Of a DNA stretch of 64,000 bases, positions 19,474 through 29,448 are shown one piece after another. The stretch is from contig NZ_JBKBHT010000001.1 of assembly GCF_046297595.1 (NCBI RefSeq), forward strand, positions 372,001-436,000. The letters run 5' to 3'. A model generated the notes under the pieces. The model saw only the letters and a program-made list of their open reading frames with translations, was not told where the DNA came from and ran no database searches. A program made the translations under genes and the position numbers. This DNA is from Ferrovibrio sp046297595. GTDB lineage: Bacteria > Pseudomonadota > Alphaproteobacteria > Ferrovibrionales > Ferrovibrionaceae. Numbering within the stretch: position 1 is the stretch's first letter; each line of letters begins with the position of its first letter.

Positions 19474-20993
19474 CCAGGCTTTTCTTCCGGGCGGAGCCTA
19501 TCCCGGGTGAGAGCATCTACGGCTATCTCAGCCGTCTCGGTCGCGTCCTGGGGTATCGATCTCACGCCTGGGTTTACGACACTTTCCCCGACCGCTTTCC
19601 GGTCAAGAGCACAAGGTCGCTGCTGATCGAACCCGACCTCGGTTTCCTGGCGGAGGCCGTGAGCCTGTCCCGGGAAAGATTAGACGCGATGCGGTTGCCA
19701 CAATCCGGGCGGCGCCAATTCAGCTGCCGGGGGCAGACCATTGCCCGCCAGGATATCAATGCCGCCGCCGATTATTTCTGCCCGATCTGCGTCCAGGAAA
19801 GCGGGACTCATTACCTTGTCTGGCACCTGGCGTTCGTAACTGTATGCCCTATACACAACTGTCGCCTGATCTCCCGCTGCCCAAATTGCAGCAGAGCATT
19901 TGACCTAGCCATGGTTTTGGAGGGTAGATGCGATCGTTGTACCCGAAGAATCGTATCCGGACACCTTCCTTCGGGTCAGGTGAGTTCCATCATCGGAAAA
20001 CTCTTATCGCTGATTGGCGGCGTCAACGAAGATGGTCGGCCGGTCGATATGCCTGAGATCTTGCAAGGGCTCGACCTTTCATCAGCACTCGACATTGTGC
20101 TTAGTCTTGGCCGGACCGTAGAAACCACCCAGAAGGTAGGAAGAAACACCGTCCGCGATGCTATGGATGCGCGCCTGACGGCAGGATTTTCAATCTGTGA
20201 GAATTGGGCTGAGGAAATCCCCGGAATCCTACACCGGGAATTCGAGCGGCCAAGATCAACCGGAACTTCGAAGCTCGGGTTCTTCCAAAGACGGTTCATA
20301 CGGAACAAGAATCCAAATGTCCGCCGGATGTCTTTAGCCGCGGCTAAAGCATTCGATAAAATGAAGATCGAAGGGCAATTAAACACCGAACGCAGAATAG
20401 ACTTGGATGAGTATATGAAGCTTTCTATCGCAGCTGCTTCCCTCGGCATATCCGAGGTTACACTCCTTGATATGTGTTCAAGGTACGACGGAAGAATTGA
20501 CCGCATAAAGTGGGGAAAAGGATTTTACCTTCATAACTCCTCAGTCGAGCTGATCAGACGAAGCCGTACTGAGTGCATCTCTGGAAAAGAGGTTGCGACT
20601 CTGCTGAACATACCCGATCGACACCAGATTCACGCACTTTACGAAGCATATATATTCCCGCATGCGGACCCAACACTGTTTTTCGACCGACGCACAATGA
20701 CTTTTCACCGGCCGACAGTCGAAACCTTTAGTTGCCGCCTAAACAGTCTGCCCAAACGCTCAGGCCCGAACTCCACGACGGAAGTTGGTTGGCACACAGC
20801 AAAGGCCATGTACATGGCCAAACACCATTCATCTGTCGACTTCGTGAAAATGATAACCATAGGCCGGCTCACGCCATCAGGGCGTCTGGCCGGCAAAGAA
20901 GGGCTTCCGGCCTTACTCTTCAGCAAGCCAGAGGTGCAGATCGCTGCTAGCGCAGGATATCCATCGGTATTTCTACAAATAGACGAGGACTAA
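19470..20993 (+). CDS. tniQ: TniQ/TnsD-family target-site selector
   Basis: 507 aa, TnsD-like in size (short CAST TniQ proteins are nearer 400 or less). The N-terminal TniQ domain is clear (FFRAEPIPGESIYGYLSRLG). The zinc-binding part has C104/C107 (FCPIC), C126/H129 (CPIH), C137/C140 (CPNC) and C154/C157 (CDRC). The C-terminal 300 residues are variable and AT-rich; in TnsD proteins this part reads the attachment site. The most likely target is the tRNA-Ile gene at 10891. The 4-nt overlap with tnsC indicates translational coupling. Confidence 0.92.
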   Translation: MTRLFFRAEPIPGESIYGYLSRLGRVLGYRSHAWVYDTFPDRFPVKSTRSLLIEPDLGFLAEAVSLSRERLDAMRLPQSGRRQFSCRGQTIARQDINAAADYFCPICVQESGTHYLVWHLAFVTVCPIHNCRLISRCPNCSRAFDLAMVLEGRCDRCTRRIVSGHLPSGQVSSIIGKLLSLIGGVNEDGRPVDMPEILQGLDLSSALDIVLSLGRTVETTQKVGRNTVRDAMDARLTAGFSICENWAEEIPGILHREFERPRSTGTSKLGFFQRRFIRNKNPNVRRMSLAAAKAFDKMKIEGQLNTERRIDLDEYMKLSIAAASLGISEVTLLDMCSRYDGRIDRIKWGKGFYLHNSSVELIRRSRTECISGKEVATLLNIPDRHQIHALYEAYIFPHADPTLFFDRRTMTFHRPTVETFSCRLNSLPKRSGPNSTTEVGWHTAKAMYMAKHHSSVDFVKMITIGRLTPSGRLAGKEGLPALLFSKPEVQIAASAGYPSVFLQIDED

Positions 20994-21069
20994 TGAACAC
21001 CTCATCGAAAGTAATTTTTTCGACATAAATAACCCCTGCTGTTGCATCGTGCGATTCTTCAAAATCTTC

Positions 21070-23052
21070 TCAACTTTGAATCAGTTCAATCTCACTTTCA
21101 TCAAACCATCCTTCAGCTATCGCGTTCGCTTTTACTCCGGCCGGGTCATTCGCATACGCCACAATTGCTAGGCTGGATTCTGCCCGACTGCACGTGACGT
21201 AGAACAGCCGCCTCGTACGGTCGGCGCTTGTCTCATTGCCTGCCTGCTCGTTTTTGATATCGGTCTCGGACTTCTCCTTGACTCCAAACAGCTTGTCATA
21301 GCTAAACAAAAAGCCGCGCGCAGCCTCATCATCCACGATTACCATTACTCGCGGAAATTCCAGCCCCTTCACACCCTGGTGCGTTCCGAACTTCGCTTTC
21401 TGCTGAACGTACGCAGAGTAGCCTTCAATCTGTGAGAAATTGGATTGAAGGACAGCCTGCCAGGCATTCCTTCGCTCCCTTTGACTCTCCGTTTCTCCGG
21501 CATCTTCTTCACTTTCCGCCTCTTCACCCACTGGTTCTTGCGGAGCTGGTTCGGCGTCCGCCACTGCAAAACGTAAAGAATCCGGCACTTCGAATAGGTT
21601 CGTCCGCGCCACTTCCTGAAGCACCTCATCGAACGTCGGCTCCCGCTCTCCACCCCAGAGCAAGAGCAACGACTCTGTCGCTGCCTTAACTACGGCAAGC
21701 TGCTTTAGCTGCACATCCAGCAATGCTCGCTTCTGTTCCTCTTTAGTCGGAGATTCACTTACCGGCACGTCCGGCAGCTTTTCCATACGCAATCTCAACA
21801 GATACTTCTTATCCAGTGTCGGACACTTCTCGCGCGCAATCGCTGCAACAGCGAACCGATTCCCTGCCTTTAGGGCATTTACCATCGGCAGGACCGTCTC
21901 GGCAAAGAATCGCAACCCAGGAAGCGAGCCATCAAGCAGGCCTGTATCGTAGGAAGGAACCTTACGTAGAGCATCGAACATCACATCAAAGCCCATACGG
22001 GTCGCAGCCATGTGATGCTCAAGAATCAACGCCTTGACGCCGTCGTCCTCATTCCAGCCGGTATCCTGCGAGAGGTCAGCCATTCGTGCGCTGACCTTGG
22101 CCTCGACAGCCGATTTGTCGCTCAGGTTCTGAGGGACAACGAACAGTCGCACAGTGCCGTCTGGATTGTTCTTCTTACCGACTTGCGTTTGGCCGTCGAC
22201 GGCGGACCGAATCTTGTTAATAAGTCTGATGACTCGTTCGGGACACCGCCAGTTCATGCGCTTCACTGGTTTCGCCCAATCCGGCGGCAAATCCTCCCCG
22301 AGACCGACTTTACCATCGGCATAGATGCGCTGCATGGTATCGCCAAAGAGACCTAGGCAGAATGACTGCCGATGCGTCGCCTGGACAACGAGGAACGCCT
22401 CCATAAGGATCTTGAGGGTGTCCTGGCTTTCGTCGATGAACAGAATTGGAAAGCCGTTAATCAGAATCTGTTGTAGAGCTGGCTTGGTGGTCAGAAAATC
22501 GGCTGCAATCTTGATGACCTCGGCGTGGTTCAGCGAATCGCGTGTACGGTTGTCACCGGTCGGGCTATAAATGAACTTCTTTATATTAGGCAGCTCGGCC
22601 AGCCGCCGCTGGTTGCGCTGAATATCCTGTTCCCGCTTGCGAGCCGCCTGCGTTCCCGCCCGGCCTTTCGCCTGCGCTACCTGCAACTCTTCCAGCTTTG
22701 TGGCTATTTCGGTTCTCAACCAAGCCTTGATGTCGGAGTGGTAGTTGCCAATGAGCGTCCAGGCGAAGGCATGGATGGTGGAGACCTCCACCAGAGCGTC
22801 GAAATCGAGACGCTGCTTGATTTCGTCACATGCTGCGTTCGTGTAGGTAATCACACCAATCCGACGGCCGTTCAACGCAAACTTTCTCCGGTGCTCGGTC
22901 CGGAATTTATCAATTGCCTTCACCAAGGACCGCGTCTTGCCAGATCCGGCGCCAGCGTAGAGGAAGAATCTGCGCGGAGCCTCCGGGTTCAGGTAGCTGA
23001 AGATTTCGTCATCGACGCCTGCGTCGAGATTGTCCGAAATATCCGCACTCAT
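21070..23052 (-). CDS. UvrD/Rep-type helicase of a Gabija-like pair (GajB-like)
   Basis: 660 aa. SF1A motifs are Walker A AGAGSGKT (33-40), TYTNAA (69-74), DESQD as motif II (207-211) and the late motif FYVTCSRAESSL near the C-terminus. An acidic Glu/Asp-rich insertion lies near residue 505. The start overlaps the OLD nuclease stop by 4 nt. In Gabija the UvrD-like GajB works with the OLD nuclease GajA and senses DNA ends from phage replication. At 660 aa it is longer than usual for GajB (about 500), so this may be a divergent branch. Convergent with tniQ, 76 nt away; no terminator found between them. Confidence 0.88.
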   Translation of the reverse strand: MSADISDNLDAGVDDEIFSYLNPEAPRRFFLYAGAGSGKTRSLVKAIDKFRTEHRRKFALNGRRIGVITYTNAACDEIKQRLDFDALVEVSTIHAFAWTLIGNYHSDIKAWLRTEIATKLEELQVAQAKGRAGTQAARKREQDIQRNQRRLAELPNIKKFIYSPTGDNRTRDSLNHAEVIKIAADFLTTKPALQQILINGFPILFIDESQDTLKILMEAFLVVQATHRQSFCLGLFGDTMQRIYADGKVGLGEDLPPDWAKPVKRMNWRCPERVIRLINKIRSAVDGQTQVGKKNNPDGTVRLFVVPQNLSDKSAVEAKVSARMADLSQDTGWNEDDGVKALILEHHMAATRMGFDVMFDALRKVPSYDTGLLDGSLPGLRFFAETVLPMVNALKAGNRFAVAAIAREKCPTLDKKYLLRLRMEKLPDVPVSESPTKEEQKRALLDVQLKQLAVVKAATESLLLLWGGEREPTFDEVLQEVARTNLFEVPDSLRFAVADAEPAPQEPVGEEAESEEDAGETESQRERRNAWQAVLQSNFSQIEGYSAYVQQKAKFGTHQGVKGLEFPRVMVIVDDEAARGFLFSYDKLFGVKEKSETDIKNEQAGNETSADRTRRLFYVTCSRAESSLAIVAYANDPAGVKANAIAEGWFDESEIELIQS

Positions 23053-25325
23053 TGCACATCACCCACGGCAGGCGGAAGGACTTCACCCTGGCGTGCCTTA
23101 AGCTTCTCTTCGAGCCACTTCAGGCCATCGGCAATGTACGCCGGTACCGTCAGGCTCTCGAAATCGTCCAAAGCAATGACGTCGAGCGCGAACTCAGCCT
23201 TCTTTCCCTTGCGCAATGCGTCGAACATTTTCGTGCTGGCGTCAGGAATTTTTGCCTCTGCCAGCGCCTCTCTGAACTTGCGTACCAAGCCAGTGCCTTC
23301 CAGGTCTTTGAAGGTGTCGACATTGGTCCACACCAAGGCATCTTCGAACGTATACGGGTAGGCTGGACCCTCCACGCCATCTCGCAACGTAACTTGAACT
23401 GCCGTCTGGTAGGCAACACGAACAGCCGACTGCGTACTGCTGTCGACAACCTTATCCTCATCGGCCGCAGCGAGAAGTTCATCGACTGGCTCTTTACCCG
23501 GCGCCCAGGTCTTAATCGTCTCATTGCCGGAAATCTGGCCTGCACCGAGCATGACCGGAGATGCCTTTCCAGCAGCATCGGTGGCATCTAGGTCGGAAAC
23601 TACCAGCGTCAGAAGCCCGATGTGCTTGATAAGTGGCTTAAGCTGGTGGGCATGGCTACCGCCGATTTCAAGGAGCGTGATGTAGCATTGGTTGAGGAAC
23701 TTGTGGTGCTCCAGGATGAAATGCGGAACCAGCATACGCTCCGCCGGTCCTTCAACGAGAATTGCGGCGTCAGCGAAAAACAGGTAGGCATGCTGCGCCC
23801 GCAGATAGCGGGTCACGAAATCCTTGGTTTCATCGCCCGGCCCAAATACCTCGGTCATGTTGACGACAATCGAAACAGGGACCGTCGACACTACCGCCGC
23901 CGGAAGGCGCCGGAAATAGCGCAGGCACGAGAAGGGCGTTTCGTGCGCGACATGACTGGAATGGGTACTGACGATGAGCTGCGTACGAAGCGCCTTTTTC
24001 TCCCCAAGGTCCACATGGTCCCGGAGAACCTTGTAAGCCTTCTTGATGAAGACCTGCTGGACCTGCGCATGGAGGTGGGCCTCCGGCTCTTCCACCAGCA
24101 CCAGATGCAATGGCTCCCGCTGGCTTTCACTACCTTCGCGCTCCGCCTTTCCAACGCGCATCCAGGCGTCACGGAAGCTCATGAGCCGGAAGACCATCGA
24201 GATGAGGTTTTGATAGCCAAGCCCATTCTGATCCTCAGGCAATCTGAGAACAGGCTTCTGCACGCCATCGGCGGTTACCATCTCGATTTCGTAGGAAACC
24301 GCTGCATCGTGGTCCAAGGCATCTATCGCACGGAGCCGCGTCGAAACCTTTAGTTTCGGGTCAGTCACCCCCGGATAGCCAAGCCCTTCGACTTCCTGCA
24401 GAGCTCTGCCAAAACTCACCTTTAGCTTCTCGTCGAATGCGTCTTGCGCAGCCTCAATGGCCTGAAGTGCGTCGATATCCTCAGGCCCTGGTCGCTGCAA
24501 CGGGTCCAGGTGCTTCGTGTAATAAAGCCGCAGCTGATCCGACAGGCGACGGCTCTCCTTGCTGGGTGACCCGTCTTCCGACGAAGACTCATCTGCCTGA
24601 CCGAATCCGCGCTGGGCATTGATTTCGTTGACACGAATGAGCTGGGAAAGTGGATTTCCCTCGAACGCGACTGAAGACTCTGGCAACGGCTGGGGTCTGG
24701 CATGTCCGCTGACAGGCGCCGCAACGCGAGCTGGGTCCAAAGGATACGCCCTGAGGACGAAATGGTCCCCAATATGCCGACTCAGAAAATCGATCATGTC
24801 TGCGGGCCAAAGCGTTAGCTTAGGTGGCGGTTTGTCCCCAGCCGCTTTCGTGAGAGCCATCTTAACTTCGTCGGCGCTCTTTACCGCTTCGATGTAACGC
24901 TTATAGATATCCTCGGCATTCTTGGGCTCCATACGCAATCGAATGCCCAACGCTCCACCGGGCCAATCGAGTGTCGGCAGCATGTTTCCGACATGATGAA
25001 GCTCGCCATCCTCAATGGTCAGCCAGACATCCAGCGCGGGCATCACCCCCACCCAGTCGTCGACAGTGACCTCCAGCGTCCGGCCTTCCTTGTTGGCGGC
25101 CACCCAGGCGTCACCAATGGTGTTAATTGCCGACCAGTGGGAAAGCGTCAGATCGTGCGTCTTAATTCGCTTTCCGCCATCGACCAGGAAACGCCGCAGC
25201 GCCAGCATCGCTGACGTCTTGCCGCTGTTATTGGCGCCAACCAGCAAGGTGGTCTCGTCCGCAAAGTCCAGCCGGACCGACAGCAGCTTCCGAAAATTGG
25301 AAATTTCTACAAATGCGATTTTCAT
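23049..25325 (-). CDS. OLD-family ATP-dependent endonuclease (GajA-like)
   Basis: 758 aa. The ABC-type ATPase has Walker A GANNSGKT (30-37) and the signature/Walker B EEPEAHLH (412-419). The C-terminal TOPRIM nuclease has E525 (VEGPAERM) and D578/D580 (VVSDLDA). GajA of Gabija nicks DNA when nucleotide pools fall, a phage-replication cue. The helicase immediately downstream supports a Gabija-type pair. It is larger than typical GajA (about 580 aa), with a long middle segment around residues 200-340. It could instead be another class 2 OLD-helicase system. First gene of a minus-strand operon. Confidence 0.85.
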   Translation of the reverse strand: MKIAFVEISNFRKLLSVRLDFADETTLLVGANNSGKTSAMLALRRFLVDGGKRIKTHDLTLSHWSAINTIGDAWVAANKEGRTLEVTVDDWVGVMPALDVWLTIEDGELHHVGNMLPTLDWPGGALGIRLRMEPKNAEDIYKRYIEAVKSADEVKMALTKAAGDKPPPKLTLWPADMIDFLSRHIGDHFVLRAYPLDPARVAAPVSGHARPQPLPESSVAFEGNPLSQLIRVNEINAQRGFGQADESSSEDGSPSKESRRLSDQLRLYYTKHLDPLQRPGPEDIDALQAIEAAQDAFDEKLKVSFGRALQEVEGLGYPGVTDPKLKVSTRLRAIDALDHDAAVSYEIEMVTADGVQKPVLRLPEDQNGLGYQNLISMVFRLMSFRDAWMRVGKAEREGSESQREPLHLVLVEEPEAHLHAQVQQVFIKKAYKVLRDHVDLGEKKALRTQLIVSTHSSHVAHETPFSCLRYFRRLPAAVVSTVPVSIVVNMTEVFGPGDETKDFVTRYLRAQHAYLFFADAAILVEGPAERMLVPHFILEHHKFLNQCYITLLEIGGSHAHQLKPLIKHIGLLTLVVSDLDATDAAGKASPVMLGAGQISGNETIKTWAPGKEPVDELLAAADEDKVVDSSTQSAVRVAYQTAVQVTLRDGVEGPAYPYTFEDALVWTNVDTFKDLEGTGLVRKFREALAEAKIPDASTKMFDALRKGKKAEFALDVIALDDFESLTVPAYIADGLKWLEEKLKARQGEVLPPAVGDVQ

Positions 25326-25586
25326 TCCGCCGACCCGCTCTCAGCCTGTCCAGTTCACCGACAGGTAGTCGGACGGAAACCGCGCGCTGCGGTTCCGCCA
25401 AATGCCTGCCAAATTACCCCGTCCGGATCCTAGTCGGCTGCATTGGCTTTCGCCTATCTCAATCAGATAAAGGGCACACTGCATACGGAGGTAGGCGGCA
25501 TCTTTCCTGAACCTGGAAAGGCCCCATAATCCCATTTGGTACTAGACGTTTTTTGACTTTGATTTTGAACGACCAGAGTACGCACG

Positions 25587-26750
25587 ATGCCTTCATCCTA
25601 CACGCGTCAAGAGCTGTACGATCTCCTGTGGACTAAGCCCAAGAAAGAGGTCGCCATCGATCTGGGCCTCTCCAACTACCATCTGCTTAAGGCTTGTAGG
25701 GCTCATAGCATCCCCATCCCCGAGGTCGGCTACTGGCGCCGTAAGGCCGCTGGCAAGTCGACCTTCCAGCGACCGCTGCCACCCCGTCAGCCTGGTCATT
25801 CAGACAAGGTCAACCTGCCTGGCACCAGTCGGGCGAGATTCGACCCGCTGACCGACCCCATACCGCCGACTCCGGTCTTCTCGGAGGAATTGACCGAGGT
25901 TGAGGTGCGCATCCGTAAGACCTTGGGCAAGCTGACCTGCCCACCGCTGCCGGCGCACCCCCACAAGGAGATCGCCAAGTTGCTGGCCAAGGACCAAGAG
26001 CGCTTGGCCGAGTTCCACCGCACCGGTTACGACTGGCGGCGGCCCAAGCTCGACAATCCACTGCGGAAACGCTGGCTGCGACTCCTGAATGCCCTCTTTA
26101 TCGGCCTACAGCGCTTCGGCGCCCGGCCCTGGCTATCCAACACCGAATATGCTGACCGCGACCGCGAGGAGATCAGCGTCAGCCACATTGGCAAGCAATA
26201 CCTGTCGTTCTCGCTCGGCCCAATCACTCCCCATCATGGCAAGGACGAGGAAAAGCCCAGTGGTCCCCTCCGGCTGAAAATGGAGACCTGGAGTCAGCCC
26301 AACACCAAGGAGCGGCAGTACCTTGTCTGGGAGGATCAGGGCAATGCCAAGCTCGAGAGTCTGGTCGAAGAGATCGTGGTGGCAATGATCCTCGAAGCCG
26401 AGATTCGTTACCGTAACAGTGTGCTCGGCCATCATGAATGGCTGATCGAATACAAGGCCCGCGAAATCGAGGCAGAGAATCAGCGCATCATCGAGGCCGA
26501 ACGCCAAGCGATCGCTCGCAAGAAGCAGGAGGAGCGCGATCGGCTAGCCCGGCTGTTCAGCCAAGCCCGCTCGCTGCACCAAGCCGAGACAATCCGCTCC
26601 TATATCAAGGCTGTGAAGCTCCGGGCGGCTGAACTGACGTCAGAACCAGTCGCCATGCAGCGCTGGATCGACTGGGCGGAATCCGAAGCTCGTCGGATCG
26701 ATCCTGTCCTGAATGGGACGATCGACCGGGCCATCAGCGATATCGAGTGA
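25587..26750 (+). CDS. Uncharacterised 387-aa protein with predicted N-terminal HTH
   Basis: No function recognised. The N-terminus (YTRQELYDLLWTKPKKEVAIDLGLSNYHLLKACRAHSIPIP) looks like a helix-turn-helix followed by VGYWRRKAAGK. Proteins with this opening occur on plasmids and genomic islands, which is recalled and not searched here. A Pro-rich linker follows (about 60-95). A coiled coil rich in Glu, Arg and Gln spans about 285-325. No catalytic motif is evident. It stands alone on the plus strand. The 261-nt gap before it (25326-25586) shows nothing clear beyond a TTGACTTTGATTTTGA stretch at 25554. It may be an accessory regulator. Confidence 0.6.
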   Translation: MPSSYTRQELYDLLWTKPKKEVAIDLGLSNYHLLKACRAHSIPIPEVGYWRRKAAGKSTFQRPLPPRQPGHSDKVNLPGTSRARFDPLTDPIPPTPVFSEELTEVEVRIRKTLGKLTCPPLPAHPHKEIAKLLAKDQERLAEFHRTGYDWRRPKLDNPLRKRWLRLLNALFIGLQRFGARPWLSNTEYADRDREEISVSHIGKQYLSFSLGPITPHHGKDEEKPSGPLRLKMETWSQPNTKERQYLVWEDQGNAKLESLVEEIVVAMILEAEIRYRNSVLGHHEWLIEYKAREIEAENQRIIEAERQAIARKKQEERDRLARLFSQARSLHQAETIRSYIKAVKLRAAELTSEPVAMQRWIDWAESEARRIDPVLNGTIDRAISDIE

Positions 26751-26842
26751 GATCCCTATGATCTTGCCAAAGTTTCCATTCTTTGCCGGCGCAGTTGATG
26801 GTATAAAATGCCCCTAGCGCATTTCTTTAAGGCGTTGATAAG

Positions 26843-29356
26843 ATGGACTTTTCCAAACTCGGCAGCACCAAGCAGGTTGCCGCGCCGACCAACCCTATCA
26901 AGATATTTGAAACGCTGCCGAGCCTTTCAGGCACGTTCAACGACCTATGGCGAGGCCAAGACAAGGCGCTCACAGAATGGGATAAGGCACGCGACAAATC
27001 AGACGTACTTGTGTCGCTCAACACCGGTGCTGGTAAAACAATCGTTGGCCTGCTGATCGCTCAGAGCCTTGTTAATGAAGGCTTGGCGAACGTGCTTTAT
27101 GTCTGCTCCACTATCGACTTGGTTCGGCAGACTTCAGAAGAGGCCAAGCGGATCGGCATCGATCATACGACGCGCGTGCGCCGCGAATTCTCGAATGATC
27201 TGTTCGAAACAGGCAAGGCGTTCTGCATCACCACTTACGCAGCGCTATTTAACGGGCATAGTGCTTTGCGGAATAAATTCTTTCCGCAAGCCATCATTTT
27301 TGACGACGCTCATGTTGCAGAGAACCTGCTGCGCGGTGCGTTCACGCTCAGATTCGATATCCGCGACAATGAGCCGCTGTTTAAGGAGATCGCGGATCTT
27401 TTCGCCCCCCACTTCAAGGACTTGGGAGTTCCCGGCCGCTTCCGTGATTCGCTCGACTTGTCCCGTTACTCCACATCATTTGTTGCTCCCGGCGGTTTCT
27501 ACGAACGCAGTGAGCGCTTGCTCGATATTCTCTTACGGCACGGCATCAAAGACCATGCCGAATTGGCATACCCGTTTGCGTGGCTCGAAGATCATATCAA
27601 TGCCTATGCTGCCATATTTACGCGCGGCAGCTTCGAGCTGACGCCGCCGTTTCTTCCATCTCTCGCTCTGGACATTTTCCAACAGAAGATCAGGCGCGTT
27701 TATCTGTCCGCGACACTCGAAAGCCAAGCGGACTTTATCCGGGCATTCGGTCGCCAGCCTGATGTAACCATCACGCCTGCGAATGATGCCGGCAATGGTG
27801 AACGGCTGGTAATCAACGGCCAGAAAGTCAAAGGCGGCTTCGACCCGACGTTCGCGAAAAAACTGATCAAGAAGCAGAAGGCCGTCATCGCCGTCCCGGA
27901 CTATGAACAGGCGAAGAGATGGGCGGACATAGCTGTTCCACCGGAGCCGCAAGAATTTTCCGAAAAACTCGAAGAATTCCGCAAGGCCCGAGATGGGGCA
28001 TTTACCCTGGTGTCCCGCGTCGATGGCATTGATCTGCCCCACGACACTTGCCGCATCATGATCATGGAAGGGTTGCCGTCAGGGAGCTCCCTCCTGGAAC
28101 GGTATCAATGGGAATACCTCCGCATGAACAATGTTCATGCGGTCCGCGTCGCTAACAGACTTGCCCAGCTGTTTGGCCGCATCAACCGTGGTCGAAACGA
28201 TTATGGCGCCTTCCTGGTCGAAGGTACCGATTTGAATAAGTGGCTGGGTAACGACCGGAATCTCGCGCTTTTACCGCCGCTTCTTCAGAAGCAGATAATT
28301 ATCGGCCGTGAAGTGCAGTCGTCATTTGGCATCGACGACCCAAATCAGGCCATCGAGTTGGTCGAACGAGTCTTGGGCCGAGATGAGGGCTGGCTCGACT
28401 ACTATCAGCGAGAAGTCAAACTAGCCGAAATCGATCAAGATCAGCTCGCTCGCCATAAAGCGGTAGAGCCGTTCTTAATTGCAGCGGCGCAGAGCGAGGC
28501 GAAATACGCCGCTGCCATGTGGAATGGCGATCCGGCAACAGCGCGTCGCGAGTTGGAAAAGACAGTCGACACAACAGCCCAGCAGGACACCCCCCTTGGC
28601 GGTTGGCATGCAGTTTGGCTCGGCGCTGCATTTGAACTTGAGGGCGATAAAAACGCCGCATTGATTGCCTATGGTCAAGCCATGCGCCGATTGGGCGGCG
28701 GAATGACTCTTCCCCGTCCGGTTGGCGGCTTGGTCGAAAAGGCCCAGGTTCCGGATTTGAACGCCTTTGGCCGCTCACTCCGCGATTTGCTGAGCTATAC
28801 CCATGGGAACAAATTCGAGGCTGAATTTACCAAGCTAAAGGCCGCTCTGGCACTAATCGAAGAAGGTGAACCCAAGCAAGCTGAAGGCGGCGTCAGGGCC
28901 TTGGGTGAATTGCTGGGGTTTACCGCGACGCGCCCGGACAGTGACGAGGGCACCGGCCCCGATGTGCTATGGCGCGATGATGCGAAACCGCGTCAATTTG
29001 GCTTCGAATTGAAAACCGATAAGAAGGCTCCCGCAACGTATCACAAGAAGGATGTCTCGCAGGGCCACGACCATCTGGAATGGATGGGACAGGTGCATAA
29101 TCAACATGAGATTCTTGGTCTGGCCTTTCTTGGCCCCCAGGGCAATGCAGACCAGAGGGCTAACCCTTCGGCGGAGATGAGCCTTTGCCTTGTGCCCGCG
29201 TTAGCAGCGCTTCGCGACGAAGTTGTGGCACTTATTGAGGATCTACGAAAGCAGAGCCCTGTAGAACGGCTGGTCGCGATCTCCAAAGAGTCCGAACGCG
29301 AGTATTGGGATTTTATCAATATTCTGAAGCGATTGGGCCTCAAGCTACTAAAGTAA
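26843..29356 (+). CDS. SF2 helicase fused to a C-terminal PD-(D/E)XK-like nuclease
   Basis: 837 aa. The N-terminal helicase has Walker A NTGAGKT (60-66) and a DDAH motif II (154-157); the second RecA-like domain includes LSATLESQADF and the motif VI-like AQLFGRINRGRNDYG. The middle (about 530-690) is helical. GPDVLW, then FGFELKTDK around residues 700-725, has the D...E-x-K order of a PD-(D/E)XK nuclease. A single-polypeptide helicase-nuclease within a defence island is probably an antiviral effector, but no named system is recognised. A -10-like TATAAA (26802-26807) lies 36 nt upstream. Confidence 0.75.
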   Translation: MDFSKLGSTKQVAAPTNPIKIFETLPSLSGTFNDLWRGQDKALTEWDKARDKSDVLVSLNTGAGKTIVGLLIAQSLVNEGLANVLYVCSTIDLVRQTSEEAKRIGIDHTTRVRREFSNDLFETGKAFCITTYAALFNGHSALRNKFFPQAIIFDDAHVAENLLRGAFTLRFDIRDNEPLFKEIADLFAPHFKDLGVPGRFRDSLDLSRYSTSFVAPGGFYERSERLLDILLRHGIKDHAELAYPFAWLEDHINAYAAIFTRGSFELTPPFLPSLALDIFQQKIRRVYLSATLESQADFIRAFGRQPDVTITPANDAGNGERLVINGQKVKGGFDPTFAKKLIKKQKAVIAVPDYEQAKRWADIAVPPEPQEFSEKLEEFRKARDGAFTLVSRVDGIDLPHDTCRIMIMEGLPSGSSLLERYQWEYLRMNNVHAVRVANRLAQLFGRINRGRNDYGAFLVEGTDLNKWLGNDRNLALLPPLLQKQIIIGREVQSSFGIDDPNQAIELVERVLGRDEGWLDYYQREVKLAEIDQDQLARHKAVEPFLIAAAQSEAKYAAAMWNGDPATARRELEKTVDTTAQQDTPLGGWHAVWLGAAFELEGDKNAALIAYGQAMRRLGGGMTLPRPVGGLVEKAQVPDLNAFGRSLRDLLSYTHGNKFEAEFTKLKAALALIEEGEPKQAEGGVRALGELLGFTATRPDSDEGTGPDVLWRDDAKPRQFGFELKTDKKAPATYHKKDVSQGHDHLEWMGQVHNQHEILGLAFLGPQGNADQRANPSAEMSLCLVPALAALRDEVVALIEDLRKQSPVERLVAISKESEREYWDFINILKRLGLKLLK

Positions 29357-29448
29357 TAGTTACGGCGTTAAGTCCCCCATGCGAGAAGACCGTTTCGTCC
29401 AACCGCCGCAACGGGTCGCCATCCGTTAGGTAACATTGCTAACAGACG

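Noticed and set aside
26798..26814. Internal TnsB-type site (GGTATAAAATGCCCC)
   Set aside because: It resembles the end repeats but has no TGT terminus or duplication nearby and is better read as a TATAAA promoter element for the helicase-nuclease gene.
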